From contig JAIVFI010000002.1 of the NCBI GenBank assembly GCA_025558095.1, positions 186,001 to 250,000 of the forward strand: a stretch of 64,000 nt of DNA, written 5' to 3'. The translations under genes were made by a program, and so were the position numbers. The notes below the pieces were generated by a model. That model made no database searches and was not told where the DNA came from. It saw nothing but the letters and a program-made list of their open reading frames with translations. Below are positions 11,106 to 19,783 of the stretch, one piece after another. Each line of letters opens with the position of its first letter. Position 1 is the first letter of the stretch. The stretch comes from Hyaloraphidium curvatum (taxonomy: Eukaryota > Monoblepharomycota > Hyaloraphidiomycetes > Hyaloraphidiales > Hyaloraphidiaceae).

Positions 11106-12243
11106 ATGGAGAACAAACTGAAAGCAAAGCTGAAGGCTGGACAGGTTGTTGAAGGCTGCTGGATCAACATCCGTAGGTGTTCCGGGAACGCGTCAAACTG
11201 TCTCCCCCACCCTCACGTCGCGAATCTCATCCAAACGCTCTCGCCCGCTCGTTCTGGATCGCGTGTTTGGCCAATAACTGCCATGGACCTCAGCCTCTCC
11301 CGCTGTGGCACGCCTCGCTGCCTCCACGTACGTGGGATCGCTCCCACTTGCTTCAACGCCTCCTCACGCGTCTCGCCAGCGGCCTCTACGACTGGTGCCT
11401 GGTCGACGGCGAGCACATGCCCCTAGACCCCGTGACGATGATGGAGATGATCCACGCGATCGCCTCGGCGGGCAGCACACCGCTCGTCCGGATCCCGAAC
11501 CACGGCGTCGAATGGGTCAAGTGGGCTCTCGACGCCGGGGCGCAGGGGATCATGATTCCCATGGTACGGACGGCTGCCCGGGTTCGCGTGCCTATGGGAC
11601 CTTCCTGACGGATCTGAGCAGGTAAACACCAAGGAGCAGATGGAGACGATCATCAAGTACTCGAAGTACCCGCCCATGGGGCAGCGTTCCTACGGACCGA
11701 CGTGGAGGTGAAATCGGCAATGATGCGGAAGCTGCGGGTCTTGCCTCTGACCCCTTTCCTTTTCGTTTCAGCAAGTTTGGATGGAACTCGTCCGGACCGG
11801 CCGGCTACTCGGGCACCGCGGGCTACAAGGACACGGCAAACAAGGAGGTGCTGATCATGCCTCAGATTGTGGGTCGTCATGCTGCGTACTCAACTCCGCC
11901 AATTGCTGACGGCGCGGTTCAGGAATCAAAAGAAGCTGTCGACAACGTCGACGCCATCCTGTCCGTCCCCGGCGTCGACCTCGCCTTCGTCGGCCCCTTC
12001 GACCTCCACCTTTCCCTGGGCCACTTTCCCGGACCCGAGGACCCGCCGGCCGTCACCGAAGCCCTGAACAAGGTCCTCGCTTCGTGCAAGAAGCATGGCG
12101 TCGCGCCGGGGATTTTCACGGGGGGCGGCGCGCAGGCCAAGAAGAGGGCGGAGCAGGGCTTCCTGTTTGTGAACCCCGGGGATACCGTTGCTGCCCTGTC
12201 GGCGGGCATGGCGGCGTCGTCCGCGGCGTACAAGGGCAAGTAG
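11106..12243 (+). CDS. HpcH/HpaI family class II aldolase
   Basis: Six exons (introns 11173-11293, 11328-11379, 11564-11621, 11708-11771, 11869-11922) encode about 262 residues. Class II pyruvate aldolases of this family cleave or form 4-hydroxy-2-oxo acids using a divalent metal. Visible motifs are CLVDGEHMPLD with the His of the active site, TPLVRIPNH with the substrate-binding Arg, GAQGIMIPMV and PMGQRSYGP. The metal ligands are the Glu in MPQIE and the Asp in AFVGPFDL. The last intron is 54 bases with no stop, so unspliced mRNA would still be translated; only splicing creates the PQIE metal site, which supports the join. Exon 2 is just 34 bases (SPAVARLAA), and the first intron of 121 bases is longer than its neighbours. 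No targeting signal. Specific substrate not determinable. Confidence 0.87.
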
Positions 12244-12259
12244 TCACCGGAATTGCTGT

Positions 12260-13189
12260 TCAGACCAAGTCACGAACAATCCACTGCTGTCTCCGCCTCC
12301 TCTTGCTCCGCGGTTTGACGGGCCTTTCTTCGCCGTCCAAAAGTGCCTCGTCCGCATGTTCCTCATTGCGACCTGCCTTGACAGCCCCTTCTCCATTACC
12401 GCCGCCCAACTCGAGCTCGTAGCTTTTGCCCTCCGTCAAGGCCCAACCGAAGAGCGAATACCTCGTCCTCCCCTCCTTCACCTCCTCCACGACGTGCCAC
12501 CGTGGCACCCGGAACGCCACCAGGCTGTTGAACTCGGGCACGTAGCGCCTCCCTCCTTCCGCTTCCGGGTCCTCGAGGTCCACCAGCCCCCCGCCGAACG
12601 AGGCGTCCCAGTTCCTCGTGAGGTGCAGGATCATCGCCACGCTCCGCGAGTGCTGTACCGGCGCCCCGTCGATCAGCACGTCGTGGAAGGCGCGGTCGTC
12701 GTGCGGGACTATGTGGTCGCCGCCAATGTACCGCGCCGCCGAGAGCGTGCACGGCATCCTCTCCTCGCCGTCTCCGGCCGGGTCCGGCGGCGCGAGGAAT
12801 TCGAGGACCTTGAAGGCGGGAGAGAGGGCCGAAATGGTGCCGTCGTGCTTGACGGACGAGAAGCGGTGCGAGACGTTGTTCCGGCTCGGGTCGTCCGGCG
12901 CGGCGGTAGGCCGCCACCGCTCCTCCGGGAGGGCCTCCAGGATGTCCAAAAGAGCAAGCGCTACATCCTCCGGCAGCAGATTCCGGATTTTGAGGAGGCC
13001 TCGGTCCCGCGAGAAGGTGATTTCGGGGCCGCCGGGCACGAAGCGTGGAGGTTCAAAGGCGCTGTCCGGTTCAAGGAGAGAAGCGATGGCCTCCTGGCAG
13101 GGCCCGAGGCGCGACGAGACGCGTCGAAAGGAGGATAGGAAGGTATCATAGGGCGAATCCGCGGCCCCAGACGGGCGTTTCCGCTTCAT
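12260..13189 (-). CDS. 2-oxoglutarate/Fe(II)-dependent oxygenase, Ofd1-like
   Basis: Intronless 309-residue protein starting MKRKRPSG. The double-stranded beta-helix core carries the iron-binding H-x-D in DHIVPHDDRAF, a distal His in RVPRWHVVEEV and the 2-oxoglutarate-binding Arg in RTRYSLFGW, in correct order. The region before the core (ITFSRDRGLLKIRNLLPEDVAL) resembles prolyl hydroxylase and Ofd1/TPA1 N-terminal domains. The C terminus is basic (KPRSKRRRRQQW), consistent with nuclear or ribosomal work. Ofd1/TPA1 proteins hydroxylate a ribosomal protein proline or regulate sterol-response factor turnover; at 309 residues this has only one catalytic domain, shorter than the two-domain Ofd1 proteins. 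An in-frame ATG at 13294 would add 35 residues. The exact substrate is open. Confidence 0.82.
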   Translation of the reverse strand: MKRKRPSGAADSPYDTFLSSFRRVSSRLGPCQEAIASLLEPDSAFEPPRFVPGGPEITFSRDRGLLKIRNLLPEDVALALLDILEALPEERWRPTAAPDDPSRNNVSHRFSSVKHDGTISALSPAFKVLEFLAPPDPAGDGEERMPCTLSAARYIGGDHIVPHDDRAFHDVLIDGAPVQHSRSVAMILHLTRNWDASFGGGLVDLEDPEAEGGRRYVPEFNSLVAFRVPRWHVVEEVKEGRTRYSLFGWALTEGKSYELELGGGNGEGAVKAGRNEEHADEALLDGEERPVKPRSKRRRRQQWIVRDLV

Positions 13190-13402
13190 GTTTGCGCACT
13201 GTTTGCTTGTTCGGACGACGGTTGCCGACCACGACGAAGTAAGGCCACTCTCTGACCCATCGCAAGGCGAATCTGCGACCGATCGGACACTCAAACGAAG
13301 CCGACATTGACGACATATGAAGTATAGTGGATTGTCTTCTCACAGTCCACGTCACATCGCACCCGACGCCCCTGGAATGTGATAAGCCTGGTCCCGGTCT
13401 CC

Positions 13403-13864
13403 TCAAGCTTCCTCGTCGACTTCGGTCTCCTCCACGCCACCCTCTTCTGCGCCCTCATCCGAATCCAAGCCCTCGTCGTCCCCCTGAAGGTCCTCGTCCC
13501 ACACGGCGGGCTCCTCGTCGACGCTGCGCTTGCGGCGGTTCAGAGTCCTCGTCGAGCAGGCGCCGGCGAGCCACTCCATCTTGGGGAGGTGAGTGCAGGA
13601 AGCGGAGCAGGAGGCAAGGTCGGTCTGGTATGAGGGGGTGCAGAGGCATTCGAGCTGCGGGGAGGTCGGTCGGTGAGCGGGCGGGATACTTCCGGAAGCC
13701 GTCGGCCGCACCATGTTGGCCGCACCGGTGCAGGAAGTCTGCACGCTTTTGCAGGCGTCCGTCAGGCAACCTCCGGGGAGCGACGGGCTGCGCTGCTGGG
13801 CAGAGGCCGCCGGGGCAGCGAGCAGGGCCGCGAGCAGCACAGCGAGAGCCGCGAAGCGGGCCAT
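13403..13864 (-). CDS. Small secreted cysteine-containing protein with acidic tail
   Basis: Begins with a clear signal peptide (MARFAALAVLLAALLAAPAASA). The mature part has about eight cysteines (CLTDACKSV, SCTGAAN, ECLCTPSYQ, LASCSASC, AGACS), spaced somewhat like fungal CFEM-type or other small secreted cysteine proteins, but the pattern does not match CFEM exactly. The C-terminal 45 residues are strongly acidic (EEPAVWDEDL, then many Asp and Glu). A stretch of 57 bases (13655-13711) begins GT, ends CGCAG, contains no stop and encodes a Pro/Ser-rich insert between two Cys motifs. It is probably an intron; spliced length would be 134 residues. The family is not recognised. Extracellular or cell-wall location is inferred from the leader. 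Confidence 0.6.
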   Translation of the reverse strand: MARFAALAVLLAALLAAPAASAQQRSPSLPGGCLTDACKSVQTSCTGAANMVRPTASGSIPPAHRPTSPQLECLCTPSYQTDLASCSASCTHLPKMEWLAGACSTRTLNRRKRSVDEEPAVWDEDLQGDDEGLDSDEGAEEGGVEETEVDEEA

Positions 13865-14070
13865 GTTTGACGGCGTGCGACGGCGAAAGCCGGGCAGCAG
13901 GGGCCCAGGCGCGGCCGGGTACAACTGTAGAGTGTTCTTCAGGCCCACGATGGCCTACCGGCGGGCCTGGAATCGAGTGTTTGAGGAAAGATTTGAGTCA
14001 CTCCGTTGGGGGTCCGGCGGCGCCGCGGGGGGCTGCGCACATAACATTCGCCGCCCGGTCGCCGGGAGCC

Positions 14071-15306
14071 ATGAGCGATGGCGGCTGCGTCGAAATTGCC
14101 GCGGGAGACGCAGGGCCGTCCGATGAAGAGGCAGCGCGCCCGCCCGCGTCGCTGGAGACGCTCCCGCCGGAGGTGCTCGCCCCGATTGTCGAGCGCGTGG
14201 CGGGCGGCCGCGCCTCGCGCCTCCTGCCGTTGCTGCTCTCGTGCCGGTTTCTCTCCGACGCCGCCGCCACCCACGCGTACGCGGACCTGCAGGTGGCGCT
14301 GGGCCACGCACGGGACGCGTCGCGCGGCAACAGGTGCCTCCGGGCACACGCTGCACTGGCTGCCGACCCGGCTGCAAAGAGACACTATGCGGAGAGGATC
14401 AGAGACCTGGACATCAGAGTGCACCTGGGCCCGGCCGAAACGCCCGTGGCCGGCGAGCTCTGCTCCTTCCTGGAGCGCTGCACAAAGCTGCGCAAGCTGA
14501 CGCTCAGCCTCCAACGATCTCCTCATTCACCCATCGTTGCGGGCCGCGAGGGGTCTGCGCCGGATCTCGTGAGATTGGCACTGGCAACCGTCGGCGCCAA
14601 CGCGCCGGACTTTCGTCACCTTGTCCTGAACGGCGTCGGACCCGTTCACCTCTTGTCTCACGGCGTTCCCGGAGCTTCTGTCCTAGGACGCACCGAAGTC
14701 CTTGAGATACTGGATTCGGAGATGCCCGCGGAACCTTCTCCAATCCCCTCCCCGGTTTTATTCCTGGCCGTGCGCCAGCTCGTCCTGGGCGCAGCCGCTC
14801 TCGACACGCCAGACTTTGGCCCCACAAGCACCCCCGTGCTGCTTCCGGATCTCTTCCCGAATCTCGTTTCCCTCTCCCTGGTCATACCCAGCGGCGAACA
14901 TCCCCCTCCTTTGGAATCGATCCTGCCGCGCTTCCGCAGCCTGCGGCATCTCGAGATCCGCGACGGGTGGAACGTACACCCGCGATTCCTGTCGCATCTG
15001 CCGCCGGAACTGGATGAAATCACGCTGCACTCCATCCCCCTCGGCGGCCCTTGGCTGGGCGAGCTCAAACGGGTGCGGAGCGCCAATCTCGACAACTGCC
15101 TCTTCGACGTCCGCGAGCTGTCGACCCTCGCGCGCCCCGCACCGTCACAAAACGTCGACGTGGCGCCGGAGCGGGAGCACAGGCTCGAAAAGCTTCGGAT
15201 TGTGCTCCACGACGCGCCGCTGCGGACGCGAACGAGGAGGCTGTTCGAGGCCTTCGCAGGCGGGGGTAGCATGGGCATCGAAGTGGAGGTCGTGTTCCAC
15301 TCCTGA
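14071..15306 (+). CDS. F-box protein with leucine-rich-like repeats
   Basis: Intronless frame of 411 residues. An F-box-like segment near residues 27-60 (LETLPPEVLAPIVERV, then LLLSCRFLSD) is followed by about 330 residues with recurring leucine-spaced strands (LRKLTLSL, FRHLVLNGV, RQLVLGA, LVSLSLVI, LRHLEIRDG, LDEITLHSI) typical of degenerate leucine-rich repeats. F-box proteins bring substrates to SCF ubiquitin ligases through Skp1; the repeats are the probable substrate-binding part. The start is the ATG just before the acidic MSDGGCVEI leader; the open frame extends upstream but is arginine/proline-rich nonsense. Large families of such F-box/LRR proteins are common in fungi and many are lineage-specific, so no orthologue is named. 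Confidence 0.75.
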   Translation: MSDGGCVEIAAGDAGPSDEEAARPPASLETLPPEVLAPIVERVAGGRASRLLPLLLSCRFLSDAAATHAYADLQVALGHARDASRGNRCLRAHAALAADPAAKRHYAERIRDLDIRVHLGPAETPVAGELCSFLERCTKLRKLTLSLQRSPHSPIVAGREGSAPDLVRLALATVGANAPDFRHLVLNGVGPVHLLSHGVPGASVLGRTEVLEILDSEMPAEPSPIPSPVLFLAVRQLVLGAAALDTPDFGPTSTPVLLPDLFPNLVSLSLVIPSGEHPPPLESILPRFRSLRHLEIRDGWNVHPRFLSHLPPELDEITLHSIPLGGPWLGELKRVRSANLDNCLFDVRELSTLARPAPSQNVDVAPEREHRLEKLRIVLHDAPLRTRTRRLFEAFAGGGSMGIEVEVVFHS

Positions 15307-15431
15307 GCGCGCGAAAGATAGCGTAGCCAAGCAGATCCGTTCCAATTGCGTGGTTTCCACGTCCTCGACCGTGCAGCAGCCCCTCCATGTGCCCAGCGCG
15401 ACCCAGTCCAGCAGCATCGACTCGCGACAAG

Positions 15432-15857
15432 TCATCCTACCCCGGCCCCGATACGGCTCCCCCGCAGATCCCGGTCCACGCCCGCCTCGATATCACTGTC
15501 CTCGTCTGCGCCCGCCGGGCCGCCCAGTTCCTCCCCCTCGTCGTCCTCTCCGAGCGCGTGAAGCTCCTCCCCGCCCGGCCCCTCGCTCCGGCCCGCCCCC
15601 TCGGGCGGCAGCACCTTGTACCGCCCCTCGACGCGCATCCTCCAGCGCTCGTAAAAGTCCCTCTGCGCGGGCGGGGGAGTCAGCCGGGATTCCGCGGGTT
15701 GGGGAATCGGAGGACCGACCATCTCGTCGAGGCCGATACCGAACAGGAAACGCGCGGAGAGGATGGCGAGGAGGAGGAGGAGGCCGAGGGCCAAGGGTAA
15801 ATAGAATAAGACGGAGACGGAGGTCTTTGCCCGTCGGAGGAGGGCGCCGGGGGGCAT
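15432..15857 (-). CDS. Small single-pass membrane protein, unknown
   Basis: A 141-residue frame starting MPPGALLRRAKTSV. One strongly hydrophobic segment (VLFYLPLALGLLLLLAILSARFLFG, about residues 14-38) is followed by a soluble tail that contains RDFYERWRMRVEGRYKVLPP and then turns acidic and Gly/Glu-rich. Arg before and acidic residues after the segment suggest an N-in, single-pass anchor. No recognisable domain. The frame converges with the F-box gene, with 125 bases between stops. The hydrophobic helix followed by a charged amphipathic region is hard to get by chance in this GC-rich sequence, but no intron or homology supports it. Moderate confidence that it is a gene; function unknown. 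Confidence 0.5.
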   Translation of the reverse strand: MPPGALLRRAKTSVSVLFYLPLALGLLLLLAILSARFLFGIGLDEMVGPPIPQPAESRLTPPPAQRDFYERWRMRVEGRYKVLPPEGAGRSEGPGGEELHALGEDDEGEELGGPAGADEDSDIEAGVDRDLRGSRIGAGVG

Positions 15858-16060
15858 CGTTGGGTGAATAAGGTTGCAGCGGCGGACTCGCCCAACAGCA
15901 GAGCTTTCTCCGACTCTTGAGCAAAGGCCAGGCATCGTGCTTTCCTGTCGCTTCTAGCATTTTATGTCGTGGATGGATTGGCATCTGATCTGCCGTGATC
16001 GTCACAGCACCACGGAGGAGACGATGGTGGCCACCACTGCGCTCTCCTCGCTTAGTCGCT

Positions 16061-17609
16061 TCACACGTCTCGTACGCTACTAGTCAGCCTCTCCATCCCT
16101 GGCCGCCCAGTCTCCACCTCAGCAGCTGGATCGGAGTCACCCACCAGCTCCTCGACCACCTCGGGCACCAGTCCCAGCCCTCCCTCGCTCATCACCACGC
16201 TGAAACCGCTCCCCTCCCTCTCGTGCGGCCCGGGTGAGCTCGATATGATCCAAGGGTCCAGCAGCGCCGCATCAGCCGAGGGCCGTGTGTGCGGATCCGG
16301 GTCCAAAAGCCGCGCCAGGAAGGCACGGGCCGCCGGCGAGACCTCCTGCGAGTCCGGGAAGGAGAAGTTGCCGTCGCAGATGCGAGAATAGAGGTCCAGA
16401 TAGGAAGTCGAGCTCTGGAACGGCGTGGATCCGTAAAGTAGCTCGTAGAGCAGGCATCCGAGCGACCATAGGTCGACTTTGGAATCGTACGGACGGCCTC
16501 TGACGATTTCGGGCGCTAGATACTGCACGAATACGAAGCGGAACGTCAGAGAAGGCAGACTGAGTGTCGGTGAAGGCACTCACGAAGGGGGTTCCCGCCA
16601 GAGTCTTCATGCTCGCTTCTCCCAAAGCCGGCGCTTGCGAGGAAGCGACCGAGGATTGCCCGTCATCAGCCAGATTGGCTCGGCGGAAGAGCCGTGTGAG
16701 GAGGTCGTGCTGCGCGTCCGGGACTGGGCACAATCCGGCGGCAGCGGAGCCAAAGTCCGCCAGGCAGATCGAGGAGATGTCCTCCGTCCGGCGGAGGAGC
16801 ACGTTGGTGGGTTTCAGGTCCCTGTGGACGATCCCCTTGGCGCGCAGGAAGGAGAGCGTCGAAAGCATGATCGTGGCCACCTGCAGAGCCTCGGCCTCGG
16901 ATATGCAGCCTCCGCGGCGGACCGCGTACGAGCGGAGGTCGCCGCCTCGGGCAAGGTCGCACACCACGTAAAGCTTGTCCCGCGTCTGGAAGGTCTCGAC
17001 GTGACCGACCACGTGAGGGTGCGCAATGGCCTGCATGGTGGTCGCGAGCCGCAGCTGGTCCGCCCTTGCTGCCGACCGGCGCAAGGACTTCAGGGCAAAG
17101 TGCTCCCCAGTCGACATGTCCAGCACTTCCTTGACGTGGCCCTCGGCGCCGGCGCCGAGCAATCGGATGTCCTTGAAATTTTTCCGCCGCATCCTTCCTT
17201 CGCGGAAGCGCTCGGCATCGCGGAAATCGGGTCGGCCGGCGGGCGCGGAAACCGGGCTGGCCGGCCCGTCCTTCGCCGCCGGCGGGGGCTCTAACGGGTC
17301 CGTCTGTCCGAGCTGCAGGCCCAGCAGCCTCAGCTGGCCTTCAGAGCCGCGGCGGACCGGGTCGCCGCGCCAAGGGGTCCAGCGAAACTCGACGGAGGCA
17401 GCCGAGTGACGGCGAGGCAGCTCGGCCCGCGGAGCGAGCGGGTCCGACACGGAGAGAGACGGCATGCTCGGCGGCGTCGGGGCCCGCATGAAGGCGGCCG
17501 CGGAGGGGAAGGGCTTCGGCGTCGACGGTGGCCGCAGAAGGTGCGCTGTCCCGGGCGCGAAGGCGGCGGCGGCGGCGCGGGCGAGTTCGTGGGAGTTCGG
17601 CGGCCTCAT
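16061..17609 (-). CDS. Serine/threonine protein kinase, CAMK-like
   Basis: Two exons joined over a 61-base intron (16523-16583) give 495 residues. An N-terminal region of about 145 residues is Pro/Ala/Ser-rich. The kinase domain then shows the glycine loop LGAGAEGHVKEV, ATP-binding Lys in HFALKSL, catalytic loop HRDLKPTN, metal-binding DFGSAA and the APE motif in TPF-YLAPEIV, created exactly by the splice. Lobe C motifs follow: DLWSLGCLLYELLYG and HTRPSADAALLDPWI. All catalytic residues are intact, so it should be active. An insert of roughly 40 residues lies in the activation segment between DFG and TPF. The best fit is a CAMK-like cytosolic kinase, but no regulatory domain allows a subfamily name. 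It is divergently transcribed from the wecC-like gene across an 860-base gap. Confidence 0.88.
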
Positions 17610-18470
17610 TGCGCTGCGCAGTACATCGGCCTGGCGGGCCGAAGTGGAGCGCGCATCGTTGGCTTCGGTAGTGTGCCGGTGTTCTGTTCTGAAGAGGTTC
17701 TTTTCGGTGGTCCGGGCGGGTCCCAGAGCCTTGACGCGGTGACCTAATGGGACCAGCCTCCCTCTCCGGATGCATGTCAGGAATCCTAGTGCGGGCTCCG
17801 GAACCGGGAAACCTTTTCCACCATTGTATCACGGTTTTGGGCATCGCGCGGCCTGCAGAAAGTCCGGCATGCCGTCAAGTTTTGGCTGCCCTCACTCGCC
17901 GAGTCAGCATCCATCCGTCGGGGCTGACGCCATCCCTTCGAACTCCGCATCCAATTCTGACCCCAGACATCACATCGACGCACACATCGTCCTCCAAATG
18001 TGTGGTCGACGCAATGGCAGCATCGCCTCCGTCTCGAGCGCTTGTCGGTTGAGCAGCATTTAGAGATTCGGCGAGGCGGGCTTTTGCCACACATGGATTC
18101 CGACTGCTTTCAAGCGGGCGGTGCCAGAGTCGCCAAAAGCCACGATTCTGTGGAGTTGTGCCGTTGTACCCGGAAAGACTTGGCCTCATGGGCATGACAG
18201 CACCCTGCACGGGAGCCGGAAGCGTGGAACGCGTTGGTTACCGCTTGCGGCCGAAGCGGGCCGCCTGCCAGACTCCCTGCCCAGCACTCGGAGAAAGATG
18301 GAATCCAATTCGAACCGTGCTCGAAAAGTGGGGTTTGTACTCGATACGCCGCTAGTAGAATGATTCAAGCCTCGAGCAATCGGCTCCTTTGACGTGGGGC
18401 GTCGACGCGTGCCTGCCTCCGAACAACTGCAACAGCATAACTGCGCCGTGCGGTCCCGCCCGGCAATACC
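17610..18470. promoter_or_regulatory. Divergent intergenic region between kinase and wecC-like gene
   Basis: This 861-base gap separates the start of the minus-strand kinase from the start of the plus-strand wecC-like gene, so it should hold both promoters. Short frames inside have no domain-like content. No clear TATA box or repeated motif was identified. Promoter function is inferred from gene orientation alone. Confidence 0.4.
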
Positions 18471-19733
18471 ATGATCCGAACGGTCTGCGTCGTCGGCCTG
18501 GGCTACGTCGGCCTCCCCACCGCGGCGCTGCTCGCCCGCGCCGGACTGCGCGTGCGCGGCGCGGACGTCTCGGCACGCGCCGTGGACGCCGTCAACGCGG
18601 GCACGTCGCACCTCGTCGAGCCGGGGCTGGCCGACGCGGTTTCTGCGGCCGTGGCGTCGGGCATGCTCGCTGCGACGCTCGAGCCGGCGGCGGCGGACGC
18701 GTTCGTCATCGCGGTGCCGACGCCACTCGACGCGGAAAAGAGGTCGGACATGCGGTACGTCAGGGCCGCCGCAGAATCGGTCGCCCGCGTGCTGGCAAAG
18801 GGGAACCTCGTCGTGCTCGAGTCGACGTCGCCGGTGGGGTCCACGGAGGCCCTGGCGGGCTGGGTGGCCGCGGCAAGGCCGGACCTCGCGCCCGGGGACG
18901 TGCTTTTCGCGTACTGCCCCGAGCGAATCCTCCCCGGACGGGCCCTGGAGGAGCTGGTATCGAACGCAAGGATCATCGGAGGCCTCACCCCGGAGGCCGG
19001 CGAGGCCGCTTTGGTGCTTTATCGGACCTTTGTGGAGGGCGAGTGCGCCCTCGCGACCGCGCGGACCGCGGAGCTCGTCAAGCTCGCGGAAAACAGCTAC
19101 CGGGACGTCAACATTGCGTTTGCCAACGAGCTGTCGCTCGTGGCGGACAAGCTCGGCGTGGATCCGTGGGAGGCGATCCGGCTGGCCAACCTACACCCGC
19201 GGGTCGACATCCTCAGCCCCGGCCCTGGCGTGGGGGGCCATTGCCTGCCGGTGGACCCGTGGTTCCTGGTGGAGAGCTGCCCGGATGAGGCCAGGCTCAT
19301 CCGAACCGCGAGGGAGGTCAACGACGCCAAGACGGAATGGGTGTTCGAGCAGGTCCGCGAGGCGGTTTTGCAGGTGCTCTCCTCGGACCCTTCCAGGAGC
19401 ATGTCCGGTGTCTCTGTCGCCGTGTTGGGCCTCGCGTACAAGGCGGATACGGACGACCTGCGCGTCAGCCCCGCCGTCGAGGTTGCGCTGAAAACTGCTG
19501 GCCTGGGCTGCCTGGTTTTGGCCGTCGAGCCCAACCTCACCGAGCTGCCTGGCAAGCTGGCGGGCTCCATGCGGCTCTGCTCCCTGCCGGATGCCGCCGC
19601 CGCCGACGTGCTTTGCGTGCTCACCAAGCACAGCAGCTTTGCCGGCGCCGACGGCCGGGAGCTCGTCGCGAAACATCCGCGGGTGATTGATCCCGTCGGC
19701 CTTCTTCGCTATAGCAAGACTGTTCGAAATTGA
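18471..19733 (+). CDS. wecC: UDP-N-acetyl-D-mannosaminuronate dehydrogenase (WecC type)
   Basis: Intronless 420-residue enzyme of the UDP-glucose/GDP-mannose dehydrogenase family. It would oxidise UDP-ManNAc twice with NAD+ to UDP-ManNAcA. The N-terminal Rossmann motif is VVGLGYVGLPTAA. Further signatures are IAVPTPL, LESTSPVGSTEAL, AYCPERILPG, AELVKLAENSYRDVNIAFAN and the active-site Cys near residue 258 in GPGVGGHCLPVDPW. The C-terminal domain has VAVLGLAYKADTDDLRVSPA. The ESTSPVGST, RDVNIAFANELS and GGHC-x-x-VDPWF patterns are those of WecC rather than UDP-glucose dehydrogenase, which has FLNASVGFGGSCF-like sequence. There is no signal peptide and no intron, unlike most neighbours. With the wecB-like gene 3.75 kb downstream on the same strand it completes the UDP-GlcNAc to UDP-ManNAcA route. 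This is a bacterial pathway, so horizontal acquisition is the likely origin. Confidence 0.92.
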   Translation: MIRTVCVVGLGYVGLPTAALLARAGLRVRGADVSARAVDAVNAGTSHLVEPGLADAVSAAVASGMLAATLEPAAADAFVIAVPTPLDAEKRSDMRYVRAAAESVARVLAKGNLVVLESTSPVGSTEALAGWVAAARPDLAPGDVLFAYCPERILPGRALEELVSNARIIGGLTPEAGEAALVLYRTFVEGECALATARTAELVKLAENSYRDVNIAFANELSLVADKLGVDPWEAIRLANLHPRVDILSPGPGVGGHCLPVDPWFLVESCPDEARLIRTAREVNDAKTEWVFEQVREAVLQVLSSDPSRSMSGVSVAVLGLAYKADTDDLRVSPAVEVALKTAGLGCLVLAVEPNLTELPGKLAGSMRLCSLPDAAAADVLCVLTKHSSFAGADGRELVAKHPRVIDPVGLLRYSKTVRN

Positions 19734-19783
19734 CAGTAGAAATCTGCGCGAGTCATTTACGTTGCGAACCGCCTCGTTATACA

